The position numbers and the translations under genes were made by a program. 64,000 nucleotides of DNA from an uncultured Lachnospiraceae bacterium (GTDB lineage Bacteria; Bacillota; Clostridia; Lachnospirales; Lachnospiraceae), in NCBI GenBank assembly GCA_947625015.1, contig CANQMR010000010.1, positions 1-64,000 on the forward strand, read 5' to 3'. This document shows positions 42,888 to 52,748 of this stretch, in pieces (position 1 is the stretch's first letter; the number at the start of each line of letters is the position of its first letter). The notes beneath the pieces were generated by a model. That model had not been told where the DNA came from and did not search any database. It saw only the letters and a program-made list of their open reading frames with translations.

Positions 42888-44123
42888 TCAATTACGGCGC
42901 AATGCCTCCATGGGACTTAATTTGGCAGCCTTTCTGGCAGGGTAGATGCCAAAAAAGATACCCACGCAGGAAGAAAATGCAGAAGCCAGTAGTATGGTGC
43001 CAAATTTTAATACCGGCACAAAACGCATATTCGGCACTAAAAGTCCGATAATCCCGGCGATTCCCCATGCTCCGATAATACCTGCCATAATCCCGATTAT
43101 GCCGCCAATCAGTGTAATAAAAGCAGATTCCGCTAAGAACTGAATCGTGATAGAACCCGTCTTTGCCCCTAACGCTTTTCGGATACCAATCTCTTTAGTA
43201 CGCTCCATCACTGATACCAGCATAATATTCATAACGCCGATTCCTCCCACCAAAAGGGATACAGAGGCCACAAAAGCCACAAATACCGTAATCAGTCTGA
43301 TTACTGAATTAACGGATTTCATAATATCATCAAAGCTCTCATACATATACTCTTCTTCCCCCTTGCAATGGTGGGCAGTTTCCAGATAATCAATGATATC
43401 CCTACAGAGCTTTTCCGAATCCACATCATCTTCCTTTAAAATATAGAAGTCCGTTATATCATTTTTTATGTCTAATCCCGTAACTCTTGTAATCGTTTCC
43501 GGGGGAATTACCACCTGAATATAAGGATCGGAATAAAGGGCCTCAACTGTATTATTCTCTTTTGATTCTGTAATCCCCATAATGGTCACCGGTATATCCA
43601 ATGAATCATACAACCGGATAGTCAAATCCATACCCACCACATTGGTGGAGCCGAACAGTTTCATGGCGTCTGCCTCCGAAATCACACATACCGGCCTGCC
43701 GTCCTCCGCCTCTTTTTCCGTAAACGCATTCCCCTTTACAAATTCCCAATCCATAATAGCAAAACCGTCCGGGTTAATGCACACGATATCCGCCTTAAAA
43801 TCATCCTTTTTGGTGCTGGTGGTTCCTTCAAAAAAGGTCTCGGTAGCCGCCGCCTTCACGCCCTCCATCTGGCGGATATGGTCCAACTCTTCAGCCGTAA
43901 TATAATACTTATCCTGATAGTCCATAAGATAAAAAAAGACCTGCCCTTTACCCAGATTCCCAAGCTCTTTGGAAATCAATTCCGTTGCGCCGTTTCCCAC
44001 AGCCATAATCAGGATTACCGAAGAAATTCCGATGATGATGCCAAGCATAGTAAGAAATGTTCTGACTTTATTGGCCCAGATATTTTTCAGCGCCATTTTG
44101 ATATATTCACCAAGCTGTATCAT
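42888..44123 (-). CDS. MacB-like ABC permease (FtsX domain)
   Basis: 411 residues. N-terminal helix after MALKNIWANKVRTFLTMLGIIIGISSVI, a large extracytoplasmic MacB_PCD-type domain (about 45-280) and three C-terminal helices with VMERTKEIGIRKALGAK, the FtsX coupling motif. Works with the ATPase and adaptor upstream in a tripartite, Gram-positive version of MacAB (as in Spr/YknXYZ-type peptide or drug efflux). Gap to the adaptor is 9 bp. Convergent with the racemase-like gene with only 19 bp between the stops. Confidence 0.94.
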   Translation of the reverse strand: MIQLGEYIKMALKNIWANKVRTFLTMLGIIIGISSVILIMAVGNGATELISKELGNLGKGQVFFYLMDYQDKYYITAEELDHIRQMEGVKAAATETFFEGTTSTKKDDFKADIVCINPDGFAIMDWEFVKGNAFTEKEAEDGRPVCVISEADAMKLFGSTNVVGMDLTIRLYDSLDIPVTIMGITESKENNTVEALYSDPYIQVVIPPETITRVTGLDIKNDITDFYILKEDDVDSEKLCRDIIDYLETAHHCKGEEEYMYESFDDIMKSVNSVIRLITVFVAFVASVSLLVGGIGVMNIMLVSVMERTKEIGIRKALGAKTGSITIQFLAESAFITLIGGIIGIMAGIIGAWGIAGIIGLLVPNMRFVPVLKFGTILLASAFSSCVGIFFGIYPARKAAKLSPMEALRRN

Positions 44124-44132
44124 ATGCTCCTC

Positions 44133-45605
44133 CTATTCCGCCGACAAATCGACCGCTCCGCTTCCCTGATACAGTTCTCCGGGCTTCATATCTGCGGTTA
44201 CCCTGGTAATTACCTTATCCCCCTCCTTCAGACCTTCCGTAACCTCATAATAAGAATCGGAATAAAGGCCTAACTTAACATCCCGCCGGACAATCCGGTT
44301 ATCCTCATCTAACGCCAGCACAAAGTCCCCGTCAACATCTGTATTTAATGCCTCATAGGGAACCGCCAGCGTTTCTTTAGACTCTCCTACAAATATATAT
44401 ACCTTTGCAGGGACGCCGACAAAAATTCCATCATCCGGGTTAGCAATCCGTATCCTTCCCTTAATGGTAGCGGCTGTTGAATTCTGCACCATGATGGCGT
44501 CACTCACTGCAACCCGGCTGATATAATCTACAGCGCCGTCATACTCATTGCTGCCTACCACAACCCGGGCCTTCTGCTCAGGCGATATATAGCCTAAATC
44601 ATCCTTAGCTACGGAAAACTCTACCCCTATAGAATCCGAATGGATAATCGTCATTACCGTCTGCGTCTCATTGGCATATGCGCCCTCGATTACCTCCACA
44701 GACTCCACAATACCGTCCGTTAATGCCACAATCCCTGCCTCTGCTTCTTCGTAGGATTCCTTTGCCTCGTCTACACTCATATCGGAAAGCTGCTTTGTCA
44801 CATCCATCTGAGCCTTTGTGCTTTCAGACACTTTTACATCCTTATTGGCAGATACAATTCCCTCCTGCTCTGCCAAATCGGCCTGTTTGTCGGCCAGCTC
44901 CTCCTGCTTCTTAGCCAAGTCCTTATTCAGACTGCGGATTTTCTGGACAATGGGCTTTGTATCGGTAAGTTTAGGCGCTCTTGTGGTTCCCTCCTCTGTA
45001 GGCGTTGCAGCAGCCGCCTCTTCCTTTGCATTATCCTTTTCTGCTTCTGACAGCTTGTCCTCCTGTTCCACAATCTGGTCATTCAAACTTTCCACTTCTT
45101 CTTTCAGCTTTTTAATGTCCTTTTCCAGTTCCTTAATTTTTTTCTTCGCTCCGCTGACTTTGCCCGCTGCCTCGTCAGCCATCTCATAGCTCTCATTTCC
45201 CGCTGCCTGCTCAGACTTTGCCTGAAGCCGCACCTTTTCCAGATTATCCCCCAGTTCTGCCGCATCATAGGTCAATAGTACATCTCCCTTTTTCACCGTC
45301 TGCCCCGGCTCCACGCAGATATTCTGAATCCTGGCTGTCACCGGCGAGGTATAGGCATCTTTTTCTATGCCTATGGTAGTGCCGGATGTCGTAATCTCCT
45401 GCCGCACATCCTGTTTTTTCACCTCATAAATGGCATCGTCTTGTACCGCCATCTGCTCCATGGCTTCCTTCATGCCCTTTGAAAGGCTCTTTAGTCCCGC
45501 CACTGCAACGCCAGCCAGCAAAACAACTGCCACTACCACAATTATAACGACGGTCTTCTTTTTCTCCCCTGATTTTTTCTTATTTTTTGCTTCCTCATTA
45601 TTCAT
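44133..45605 (-). CDS. HlyD/RND-type membrane fusion adaptor
   Basis: 490 residues from [11 protein letters not shown] (45605), which overlaps the ATPase stop by 8 bp. A membrane anchor (about 17-40), lipoyl-like half-motif (VTARIQNICVEPGQTVKKGD), a long helical hairpin (about 125-270) with Lys/Glu heptads, a second lipoyl half and beta-barrel, and a C-terminal domain (GLKEGDKVITR). The hairpin carries an unusual Ala/Thr/Glu-rich insert (EEAAAATPTEEG). Links the MacB-like permease to the cell surface. Confidence 0.92.
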   Translation of the reverse strand: MNNEEAKNKKKSGEKKKTVVIIVVVAVVLLAGVAVAGLKSLSKGMKEAMEQMAVQDDAIYEVKKQDVRQEITTSGTTIGIEKDAYTSPVTARIQNICVEPGQTVKKGDVLLTYDAAELGDNLEKVRLQAKSEQAAGNESYEMADEAAGKVSGAKKKIKELEKDIKKLKEEVESLNDQIVEQEDKLSEAEKDNAKEEAAAATPTEEGTTRAPKLTDTKPIVQKIRSLNKDLAKKQEELADKQADLAEQEGIVSANKDVKVSESTKAQMDVTKQLSDMSVDEAKESYEEAEAGIVALTDGIVESVEVIEGAYANETQTVMTIIHSDSIGVEFSVAKDDLGYISPEQKARVVVGSNEYDGAVDYISRVAVSDAIMVQNSTAATIKGRIRIANPDDGIFVGVPAKVYIFVGESKETLAVPYEALNTDVDGDFVLALDEDNRIVRRDVKLGLYSDSYYEVTEGLKEGDKVITRVTADMKPGELYQGSGAVDLSAE

Positions 45606-46305
45606 CGTCTTTCCCCTCATCTTCCCTCGTAATATCAGATTCTATCTTCCCATCCATAATCCGAACCACCCGTTTGGCATTGGCGGCAATCCCTTCGTCA
45701 TGGGTAATCAGTACAATCGTATTGCCCTGCTCATTCAGCCCGTTTAAAATGCGCATAATATCCTGAGAAGACTTCGAGTCCAGATTTCCCGTAGGCTCAT
45801 CTGCCAAAATCAGCGGCGGAGATGCTACGACAGCCCTGGCAATGGCAACCCGTTGCTGTTGTCCGCCGGACATCTCGGAGGGCTTATGCTTCATCCTGTC
45901 CCCTAAGCCAACCTTCCTAAGAGACTCCTCTGCCAGCTTACGCCGCTTCCCCTTTTCCACCTTGCGGTAGATTAACGGCAGTTCCACATTTTCCAACGCA
46001 GTTAAATTCTGTATCAGGTTAAAGCCCTGAAAAATAAAGCCGATATAACTGTTCCGCACCTCTGAAAGCTCGTTATCCGTAAGGTTTAATACATCCTGCC
46101 CGTTCAGTATGTACTCCCCCTCCATAGGCACATCCAGACAGCCCAACATATTCATCAGGGTGGATTTGCCGGAACCGGAATGTCCCACAACGGCTACAAA
46201 TTCCCCTTCCCTGACCTCTAAGTCTATGCCGTCTAAAGCCCGGACTTCATTTTCTCCGGGATTGTATATCTTATACATATTTTTAACTTTAATTAAGGCG
46301 TCCAT
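45598..46305 (-). CDS. MacB/LolD-type ABC ATPase
   Basis: 235 residues: Walker [14 protein letters not shown]-loop FQGFNLI, signature [14 protein letters not shown], Walker [14 protein letters not shown], switch His in ITHDEGIA. First gene of the three-gene export operon. The ribosome site is weak (GGAGAG 14-15 bases upstream of the ATG). Confidence 0.96.
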   Translation of the reverse strand: MDALIKVKNMYKIYNPGENEVRALDGIDLEVREGEFVAVVGHSGSGKSTLMNMLGCLDVPMEGEYILNGQDVLNLTDNELSEVRNSYIGFIFQGFNLIQNLTALENVELPLIYRKVEKGKRRKLAEESLRKVGLGDRMKHKPSEMSGGQQQRVAIARAVVASPPLILADEPTGNLDSKSSQDIMRILNGLNEQGNTIVLITHDEGIAANAKRVVRIMDGKIESDITREDEGKDDE

Positions 46306-46416
46306 TTTCTCTTTTTTACTCTCCTGTTCCTTTTTGGGAAATAGTCACCCTGCCGGCAACGGGGTTATCCCGTATATATTTCACATATTAACACAAGCCT
46401 GTTTTTTACTCAACTC

Positions 46417-47322
46417 TCATTCTTTTTCCGCAATAATCCTTTCCTTAATATCCGGCAGGAATACGCCGGAACGAATCATGGCAATCTCCTGTTTATAGGG
46501 CGCGTAGGATTTCTTCAGGTTTTCCGGATCCTTCACATAAGGGGACTCCAAAATCTTAGGCACCTCGCAAAAATCCTTATGGTTCATAATGTACATTAAG
46601 GCATCAAAGCCAATATGTCCGCAGCCGAAATTCTCGTGGCGGTCCTTTCCGGCTCCCGGCTCATTTTTGCTGTCGTTCATATGGAATACGGCAATCTGCT
46701 CCTTTCCAATCAGCCGGTCAAACCGCTCCATTACCCCGTCAAAATCATGGATAATATCATAGCCCGCATCGCTGGTGTGGCAGGTGTCAAAGCACACCCG
46801 CAGCTTATCATTATAGACAACTTTGTCATATATCATCGCAAGCTCCTCAAAGCACTTTCCGATTTCACTTCCCTTTCCCGCCATGGTTTCCAAAGCCACC
46901 TGTACCTTCGTATCCTTTGTAAGAACGGAATTTAAGCCCCGGGCAATCTGGTCTATTCCCTTTTCCACGCCCTCCCCTACATGGGAACCGGGGTGAAGCA
47001 CCAGAACGGAGGAGCCCATAGCCGCCGTTCTTTCTATTTCCAGTCCCAGAAACTCCACAGCAATCTCAAAGGTTTCCGGTTTCACCGAGTTAGCCAGATT
47101 AATAATATAAGGAGCATGTACCACAAACTCCCTGATACCATGCTCCTTCATTAAAGCCTGCGCCTCTCCGATGCGGAGGGCAGACAGCTCTTTCCGTTTT
47201 GTATTCTGGGGCGCCCCCGTATATAGCATAAAAGTATTTGCGCCGTAACCTGCCGCCTCCTTTACGGAGCCAAGCATCATTTCCTTTCCGCTCATGCCTA
47301 CATGACAGCCCAATTTTAACAT
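46417..47322 (-). CDS. nfo: Endonuclease IV
   Basis: 301 residues of the AP endonuclease 2 TIM-barrel family. Metal ligands are visible: [32 protein letters not shown] and the HMNDSKN and [13 protein letters not shown] blocks. Cleaves 5' of abasic sites in base excision repair. It lies 74 bp downstream of exodeoxyribonuclease III on the same strand, an unusual pairing of the two AP endonuclease families. Confidence 0.96.
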   Translation of the reverse strand: MLKLGCHVGMSGKEMMLGSVKEAAGYGANTFMLYTGAPQNTKRKELSALRIGEAQALMKEHGIREFVVHAPYIINLANSVKPETFEIAVEFLGLEIERTAAMGSSVLVLHPGSHVGEGVEKGIDQIARGLNSVLTKDTKVQVALETMAGKGSEIGKCFEELAMIYDKVVYNDKLRVCFDTCHTSDAGYDIIHDFDGVMERFDRLIGKEQIAVFHMNDSKNEPGAGKDRHENFGCGHIGFDALMYIMNHKDFCEVPKILESPYVKDPENLKKSYAPYKQEIAMIRSGVFLPDIKERIIAEKE

Positions 47323-47396
47323 TCCGTTTTCTTCCTCCCTATTATCTTTTATCTGCGAAACGCTCTTATTCCCAGGCCAGGTTTCCCACCTCTAAT

Positions 47397-48152
47397 CTAA
47401 AGCGCTATCGTAAGCTCCACAGGACAGTGGTCCGAGCCCATGACTTCCGTTAAAATTCCCGCTCCCTGTAACCTGTCCCGAAGACATTCCGACACAAGGA
47501 AATAGTCAATCCGCCATCCCGCATTTTTCTCTCTTGCTTTAAAGCGGTAGGACCACCAGGAGTAGACGCCCTCCTGCTCCGGATAAAAATAGCGGTAGGT
47601 ATCAATAAATCCGTTGTCCAAAAGCGTAGTAAATTTCTCCCGTTCCTCGTCAGTAAACCCCGCATTTTTCCGGTTGGTCTTTGGATTTTTTAAATCAATC
47701 TCCTTATGGGCCACATTCATATCCCCGCAGACCACCACAGGCTTTTTCTTCTCTAAGCCCTTTAAATACGCAAGAAAAGCATCCTCCCAATCCATGCGAT
47801 AGGGAAGCCTTGCCAGCTCGTTCTGGGAATTAGGCGTATACACCGTAACCATATAAAAGTCGTCAAACTCCAAAGTAATTACCCGGCCCTCCTTATCATG
47901 CTCCTCCACGCCTATGCCTAAGGCAGCGGAATGAGGCTTTTTCTTCGTAAAGATTGCCGTCCCGGAATATCCTTTTTTCTCCGCATAATTCCAGTACTGG
48001 TAATAACCGGGAAGGTCCAGCGTAAGCTGGCCCTCCTGCATTTTTGATTCCTGGATGCAGAAAATATCCGCATCCGCCTCCTTGAAAAAGTCCATAAAGC
48101 CCTTGCCTGCACAGGCTCTTATTCCATTTACATTCCATGATATCAGTTTCAT
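47397..48152 (-). CDS. xth: Exodeoxyribonuclease III
   Basis: 251 residues from [14 protein letters not shown] (48152), preceded by GGAGGATGGC. AP endonuclease family 1 with catalytic Glu in CIQESKMQ, the Asp/Asn pair in [13 protein letters not shown] and the final SDHCPVEL. Full length. Base excision repair nuclease, 3'-phosphatase and AP endonuclease. Confidence 0.96.
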   Translation of the reverse strand: MKLISWNVNGIRACAGKGFMDFFKEADADIFCIQESKMQEGQLTLDLPGYYQYWNYAEKKGYSGTAIFTKKKPHSAALGIGVEEHDKEGRVITLEFDDFYMVTVYTPNSQNELARLPYRMDWEDAFLAYLKGLEKKKPVVVCGDMNVAHKEIDLKNPKTNRKNAGFTDEEREKFTTLLDNGFIDTYRYFYPEQEGVYSWWSYRFKAREKNAGWRIDYFLVSECLRDRLQGAGILTEVMGSDHCPVELTIAL

Positions 48153-48238
48153 GCCATCCTCCATTACTGCCTGTCAATTCATCTGCCTATCATCACATCT
48201 GTTTACTATTGCGGCTGTCTGCTTTCATCTGTCTACCA

Positions 48239-50533
48239 TCACTGCATATCTAACAACTGCGGTTCCGCATATTCCTGCGCCATCAGATAAATCAATGGAG
48301 AATTCCAGTAAATGGTAACCTCATTGCAGGAATAGCTCTGGGTGTTGTCCACATAGCATTTTGCCGCCGGAGTGTCCTTAAGGACAACCTTGGCGTAAGG
48401 GTCCTCTAACGCGCTGTCCGGTCCGCCTGCCAACATTCCCGGCATCGGCTTACCCAAAGCCTCGGAAGGTCTGTGGTGTGGATGAACCGGGCTTAAGGTT
48501 CCCTCGCCGGTCACAAAGCAGTAGCCTGTGGCATTTACCCCTAACAGGTAGTTAAGCTGCGCCTTGGCTGCGGCCACATACTCCTCGTTCGGTTTAATCT
48601 CATTTGCCAGATAAAGCAGCATACCGCTGTTGGCAACTCCCATGTTAGAACCCCATTCGTAACTGTCTTCCCGGTTTACCTTATATGCATTTCCCTTGCT
48701 TGTGGCAACCACACTGTCAGCCGCCTCAAAAAATGCCTTGTCGATATCCCGTAACAGGTTGGTGCTGTCCGCCGCAAGCTCCGGCGTTGTCAGCGCGGCA
48801 TAGGCTCCATAGGCTCCCACATCTGCCCAGCCTAAACTGCCCAGATTTGTCACCTCCGGCAGAACCTCTGCCATAACTGTTTTATACTTTTCATCCTGCG
48901 TGGTCTTGTAAAGCTCTGCCGCCGCCCAGAAATATTCGTCCTTGCTGTTGCCGTCGGGATACTCGCCGGTTGCCACATCCGTTGGGTTCTGGAACCCTCT
49001 CTCATCTTTATGGGCTTCATAGTAGGCAAAGGCTTTCTCTGCCGCCGTCAGGCAGGTTGCAGAAAAGTCCGCATACGCGCTTTCTTTGCTGTCGCCATAG
49101 ATTCTTGCCGCCATAGCCATAACTGCCGCAAAATCCGCAGAGGCCGTCTTAGACAAAGGACATACGACCAGTTCGGCAGTCTCCTCCTGCGGCATCACCA
49201 TTTCCGGAAATTCCTTGCATGTCACCTTATGATATACGCCGCCGGTCTCCCCATCCTGCATTTTTAACATCCAGTCTAATTCGTATTTTGCCTCCTGCAA
49301 TGCATCATTGATCCCGTCGCCGCTTTCCGGTATTCCGCATTCGTCTCCGAAAGCCTGCGGCGTTTTCTCATAGGCCAGCAGCAAATCCGCCGCTGCCTTC
49401 GCCCCCGGCACCACATACCTTCCATAATCTCCGGCGTCATGCCAGCCGCCGCTCACATCAATCTGCTTGTCGGTTCCATATATCACAGCCTTCTCGGCGT
49501 GGCACTGCGGATGGGCAAAATCACCGGCCAATTTTTCGGTAAGTTCCATGCCGCAGCGCTGTAAATACAGCATTTTCACTACATTTTTAAATGTGCTGTC
49601 ATACACATCAGCGCCAATGACAAAGGACGGGGATTCCTCTCCTTTTCCGGTCACAATCTTATAGGTTCCCTCCTTCGTCACCTCCGAAAAGTCACCTGTG
49701 CAGTTGGTTTCTCCCGCATAAGGATTATCTTCCGGCTCTGACAGGCTGCCCTCAAATACAGACTCTCCCGTACTCTCCTCCACCACCTGAAATGTGGTGT
49801 CATCTTCTTCCAAATCCGCAAATACCGCAATCTTTTCAGCGTCCGGCTTATAGCCTATCTGGTTCACTTTGACCTTGGGCAGTTCCACCTCCTCTGCCTC
49901 CACTGCGCCGGAAGCGTCCACCACTGTCAGGGAAAGATTATCTAACATAATCGAATGAGCCCCGATAGACGCCGCGTCCAAACCTGCCTCGGCCATGGAA
50001 TTGACATAGCCCATATTAAAGCAGAGCCTCGGCGCCGGGTCCGTCGCCTCTTCCATGGTAAACTGAGAGGAGATATGCTGCACCTCTTCCGTCACAGAAA
50101 CGGTCTCTGCATGGTAGGCATGATAATCGCCGCCGTTTAACTGTATCCGCCAGTCAAAATCCCGCTCCATGGTTCCATGGACGTCAAATTCAAACTGGTA
50201 GACTGTCCCCTCCGTCATCTCGAAGCCGTCATAATACACTTGTACCCCATGTTCTACGGTTCCGGTCGAGGTGATATCCACCTGTAACTCACCGGCGCTG
50301 TTATCCGTAAGAGACGCATTTCCTCCATTGGTATACATTTCAAAATGATTGGTGCCGTCTGAAAAATCTCCATTGGTAATCAAGTTTCCCTGTGGGGCTT
50401 CCGTCGTTGCTTCCTCTGACACTGCCTGCGTAGTCTCCTCTGTTGCAGGTGTCTGCTCTTTCCCGCAGCCCGCCAGTCCAAAGACCAGAGCCGCCGTTAA
50501 AATGATTCCTGTAACCCTCTTTAATCTGTGCAT
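48239..50533 (-). CDS. Surface-anchored GH9 endoglucanase lipoprotein
   Basis: 764 residues. Lipobox GLAGC after a short signal, a Thr/Glu-rich spacer, a carbohydrate-binding module of CBM4_9 type (about 50-205), a CelD_N Ig-like domain (about 220-305) and a family 9 catalytic domain. Catalytic bases lie in SGGWHDAGDYGRYVVPG, the active-site His in PHHRPS, and the acid Glu in CNEVTIYWNSPL. An inverting beta-1,4-glucanase held on the membrane surface, so it probably acts on oligosaccharides or mixed-linkage glucan near the cell. Lies behind deoC with a 58-bp gap. Confidence 0.93.
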   Translation of the reverse strand: MHRLKRVTGIILTAALVFGLAGCGKEQTPATEETTQAVSEEATTEAPQGNLITNGDFSDGTNHFEMYTNGGNASLTDNSAGELQVDITSTGTVEHGVQVYYDGFEMTEGTVYQFEFDVHGTMERDFDWRIQLNGGDYHAYHAETVSVTEEVQHISSQFTMEEATDPAPRLCFNMGYVNSMAEAGLDAASIGAHSIMLDNLSLTVVDASGAVEAEEVELPKVKVNQIGYKPDAEKIAVFADLEEDDTTFQVVEESTGESVFEGSLSEPEDNPYAGETNCTGDFSEVTKEGTYKIVTGKGEESPSFVIGADVYDSTFKNVVKMLYLQRCGMELTEKLAGDFAHPQCHAEKAVIYGTDKQIDVSGGWHDAGDYGRYVVPGAKAAADLLLAYEKTPQAFGDECGIPESGDGINDALQEAKYELDWMLKMQDGETGGVYHKVTCKEFPEMVMPQEETAELVVCPLSKTASADFAAVMAMAARIYGDSKESAYADFSATCLTAAEKAFAYYEAHKDERGFQNPTDVATGEYPDGNSKDEYFWAAAELYKTTQDEKYKTVMAEVLPEVTNLGSLGWADVGAYGAYAALTTPELAADSTNLLRDIDKAFFEAADSVVATSKGNAYKVNREDSYEWGSNMGVANSGMLLYLANEIKPNEEYVAAAKAQLNYLLGVNATGYCFVTGEGTLSPVHPHHRPSEALGKPMPGMLAGGPDSALEDPYAKVVLKDTPAAKCYVDNTQSYSCNEVTIYWNSPLIYLMAQEYAEPQLLDMQ

Positions 50534-50591
50534 ATTTCCTCTCCTTATTCCTTTTTCTATCTGTCAGTCCCTTGCAAAATACATTTTACAA

Positions 50592-51296
50592 TCATTGTTC
50601 CTCTAAAATGCGCACCGTTGCGGAGGTGCCTAACCGATCTGCGCCCGCCTCAAGCATCGCCTTTGCCGTCTTTAAATCCCGGATGCCGCCGGACGCCTTT
50701 ACCCGCACCCGCTTATGTGTCCTGCCGGTTTCCTTCTCTAACGCCATGGTTTTATCGTCAACGGTCTTCCGCATCAGGGCTACATCCTCTACGGTTGCGC
50801 CCCCTGTGCTAAAGCCTGTCGAGGTCTTGACAAAATCAGCCCCTGCCTCTACGGCAGTCTCGCAGGACAACACTTTTTCTTCCTCCGTCAGCAGACAGGT
50901 CTCAATGATTACCTTCAGCGTCACATCCCTTCCCATGGTATTGTTGGCGCACACCTCTTTGACTTCCGCAATATCCTTTTTCACAAGCTCCCAGTCCCCA
51001 TCCTTAACAGCGCCCACATTGATTACCATATCAATCTCTGTGGCGCCGTCTTCAATGGCGGTCAATGCCTCCAGCTTCTTGGCCATGGTGCTCATAGCCC
51101 CTAACGGAAATCCCACTACCGTACACACTCCTATGTCCGTATCCAACAGCAGGCTTGACACCTGTTTTGTTCTTGCACTGTTAACGCAGACCGAGGCAAA
51201 ATGATACTGTATTGCCTCCCGGCAGATCCCATTGACCTCCTCCTCGCTGGCGTCCGCCTTTAAAATCGTATGGTCAAAATATCTGCTGAATTCCAT
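50592..51296 (-). CDS. deoC: Deoxyribose-phosphate aldolase
   Basis: 234 residues, a class I aldolase TIM barrel. Schiff-base Lys in ADFVKTSTGFSTGGAT and the proton-relay Lys in VRVKASGGIRD. Splits deoxyribose-5-phosphate into glyceraldehyde-3-phosphate and acetaldehyde in deoxynucleoside salvage. AGGGGAGGGG precedes the ATG. It begins 22 bp after the stop of the type III toxin, so transcription through the toxin gene may reach it. Confidence 0.96.
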   Translation of the reverse strand: MEFSRYFDHTILKADASEEEVNGICREAIQYHFASVCVNSARTKQVSSLLLDTDIGVCTVVGFPLGAMSTMAKKLEALTAIEDGATEIDMVINVGAVKDGDWELVKKDIAEVKEVCANNTMGRDVTLKVIIETCLLTEEEKVLSCETAVEAGADFVKTSTGFSTGGATVEDVALMRKTVDDKTMALEKETGRTHKRVRVKASGGIRDLKTAKAMLEAGADRLGTSATVRILEEQ

Positions 51297-51318
51297 ATGT
51301 TCCCCTCCCTATCATTTA

Positions 51319-51837
51319 TTAACAGTTATATTTTGCACATTCCAACTCCATCCGCTTAAAATCCAGGCACTGTTTTCTGGCGGAAAAATTCTCTCCAGTA
51401 ATATACTTTTGATAAAGAACATTTGCCGTATTAGTCAAATCACTTATATGTTCGTTACACCATTCTAATTCTTTAATAAGCAGTTCTTTTTTTCTTCTCG
51501 TGTCCATATTATCATGTTTGCGGATTTTTGTATCAATTCGTTGTAGTTGTGCATTTTCAACAGGTATCATAAGATTAAAATTTAAAACGCCTATCAAAGA
51601 GCCATTATATATAATTTTCTTAAAATCTATCTTATCACGCATTTTTTCATGCTTTTTCTTAGGTTTTGACATCGGGACACAATATTTGTGTTCATTACAT
51701 ATAATGATTATGCCAAGAAAAGGGCGTTCATCTTTCCCTATCTGTGGCGATACGGAAAAGATTCTATCATCAATATTATGCAGATTTCGGATGTATTTCA
51801 TGTCTATCCGATAAACTTCTAATGGTAACTGAGTCAT
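51319..51837 (-). CDS. Type III toxin, ToxN/AbiQ family endoribonuclease
   Basis: 172 residues. Blocks KYIRNLHNIDDRIFSV, RPFLGIIIICNEHKYCVPM, SKPKKKHEKMRD and IGVLNFNLMIPV match the ToxN fold, in which Lys and Ser/Thr residues of the S-(K/P)-KK motif form the RNase site. Such toxins are kept inactive by a repeat-based RNA encoded just upstream; here that RNA, its promoter and its terminator are all present. AGGAG is 6-7 bases before the ATG. Role: phage defence by abortive infection or plasmid/locus stability. Confidence 0.92.
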   Translation of the reverse strand: MTQLPLEVYRIDMKYIRNLHNIDDRIFSVSPQIGKDERPFLGIIIICNEHKYCVPMSKPKKKHEKMRDKIDFKKIIYNGSLIGVLNFNLMIPVENAQLQRIDTKIRKHDNMDTRRKKELLIKELEWCNEHISDLTNTANVLYQKYITGENFSARKQCLDFKRMELECAKYNC

Positions 51838-51857
51838 AAAATTCTCCTGTAAAATAT

Positions 51858-51951
51858 TTCAAGGACTATGTTGCCATAGTCCTTGAATGTAGTGTCACCG
51901 CAGCGACGCTAACGCTTTTTGAACGTCCACTTGTTGGCAGGACTCTCCTTT
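51858..51951 (-). ncRNA. Type III antitoxin RNA (ToxI-like) with terminator
   Basis: The transcript would run from about 51951 to a perfect 13-bp hairpin (TTCAAGGACTATG-GCAA-CATAGTCCTTGAA, 51858-51887) followed by ATATTTT. Within it, CTGC...ACGTTCAA and CTGC...ACATTCAA recur with offsets of 36-37 nt, suggesting one full and one partial repeat unit; most ToxI RNAs carry more. GC-rich pairing (AGCGTTAGCGTCGCTG) could form the pseudoknot. Readthrough of the hairpin would allow expression of the toxin. Confidence 0.8.
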
Positions 51952-51957
51952 AATAGT

Positions 51958-51985
51958 ATTCTATCAAATAAAATTATTTTGTCAA
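51958..51985 (-). promoter_or_regulatory. Promoter of the antitoxin-toxin locus
   Basis: TTGACA (51980-51985), a 16-bp spacer and TAGAAT (51958-51963) on the minus strand, in the gap after the RNase HI gene's stop. Confidence 0.8.
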
Positions 51986-52012
51986 CGATTTTTCCAAATT
52001 TCCGGATTATTA

Positions 52013-52681
52013 TCACAAACCTAAAGCCTCTTTAGCCAGCCGGTCCGCCATCTCATTATAAGTCACGCCGGTATGGGCCGCTACCTTCTGAAAGGAAATG
52101 CCGATTTCTTTCCGCTTCTCGGCGATAAAGTCTTTATAGCGTATGGTCCCTGCTTTATTGGCTTTCCAGACGTCGTTGGCCCATTTTTCAATCCCTTCAT
52201 AATCATAGTAAATGACAATCTCCCGGTATCCATGCTCTATGGCCCAGAGCACAGCCTTTTCGCTGCCGAGTATCTCTCCTGCCACATTCCGCATTTCCAC
52301 ATAATCCGGGTCCTCGTCGCTGCCATTTAATATAACGACCTCTTCCGGAAGGACCAGCGCACATCCGTAGGCATACTTCTTCTGGTTGTGGTCATAGCTG
52401 CCATCCACATAGGCAATTAAGCGGGTATCTGTGCTGACAGGGTTGTTATTCTCCTCTGCTGAAATTTCCACCGCATTCTCTCCTGCGACGGCATCCTCCT
52501 CTTTCTCAACCTGATAAGCGGATACGCCGGCCTGTTCCATAAATGCCTTTGCCTCCTCTAAGGATGGAAAACTTTTATACACTGCGCCGGAAACCTGATC
52601 CACCTGTTGCTTGCATGCCTCCCATGTGAGATAAATCCCCGGTGTTTTTCCCTCTGCTACTGCATAATATTTTTTGCTCAT
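52013..52681 (-). CDS. rnhA: Ribonuclease HI with viroplasmin-type N-terminal domain
   Basis: 222 residues. The N-terminal 48 residues (KKYYAVAEGKTPGIYLTWEA, then FPSLEEAKAF) are the hybrid-binding viroplasmin domain seen in eukaryotic-type RNase H1. After an acidic spacer, the catalytic domain has DEDD residues in YVDGSYDHN, MRNVAGEILG, IYYDYEGIEKWA and NEMADRLAKEA. Degrades RNA in RNA-DNA hybrids. GGGAGG lies 8 bases before the ATG. Confidence 0.95.
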   Translation of the reverse strand: MSKKYYAVAEGKTPGIYLTWEACKQQVDQVSGAVYKSFPSLEEAKAFMEQAGVSAYQVEKEEDAVAGENAVEISAEENNNPVSTDTRLIAYVDGSYDHNQKKYAYGCALVLPEEVVILNGSDEDPDYVEMRNVAGEILGSEKAVLWAIEHGYREIVIYYDYEGIEKWANDVWKANKAGTIRYKDFIAEKRKEIGISFQKVAAHTGVTYNEMADRLAKEALGL

Positions 52682-52748
52682 ACTTTTATTTCCTCCCTTA
52701 AATATATATCATATGTACTACATAACTGCTTTTTCTTCCTGTTCAGCG

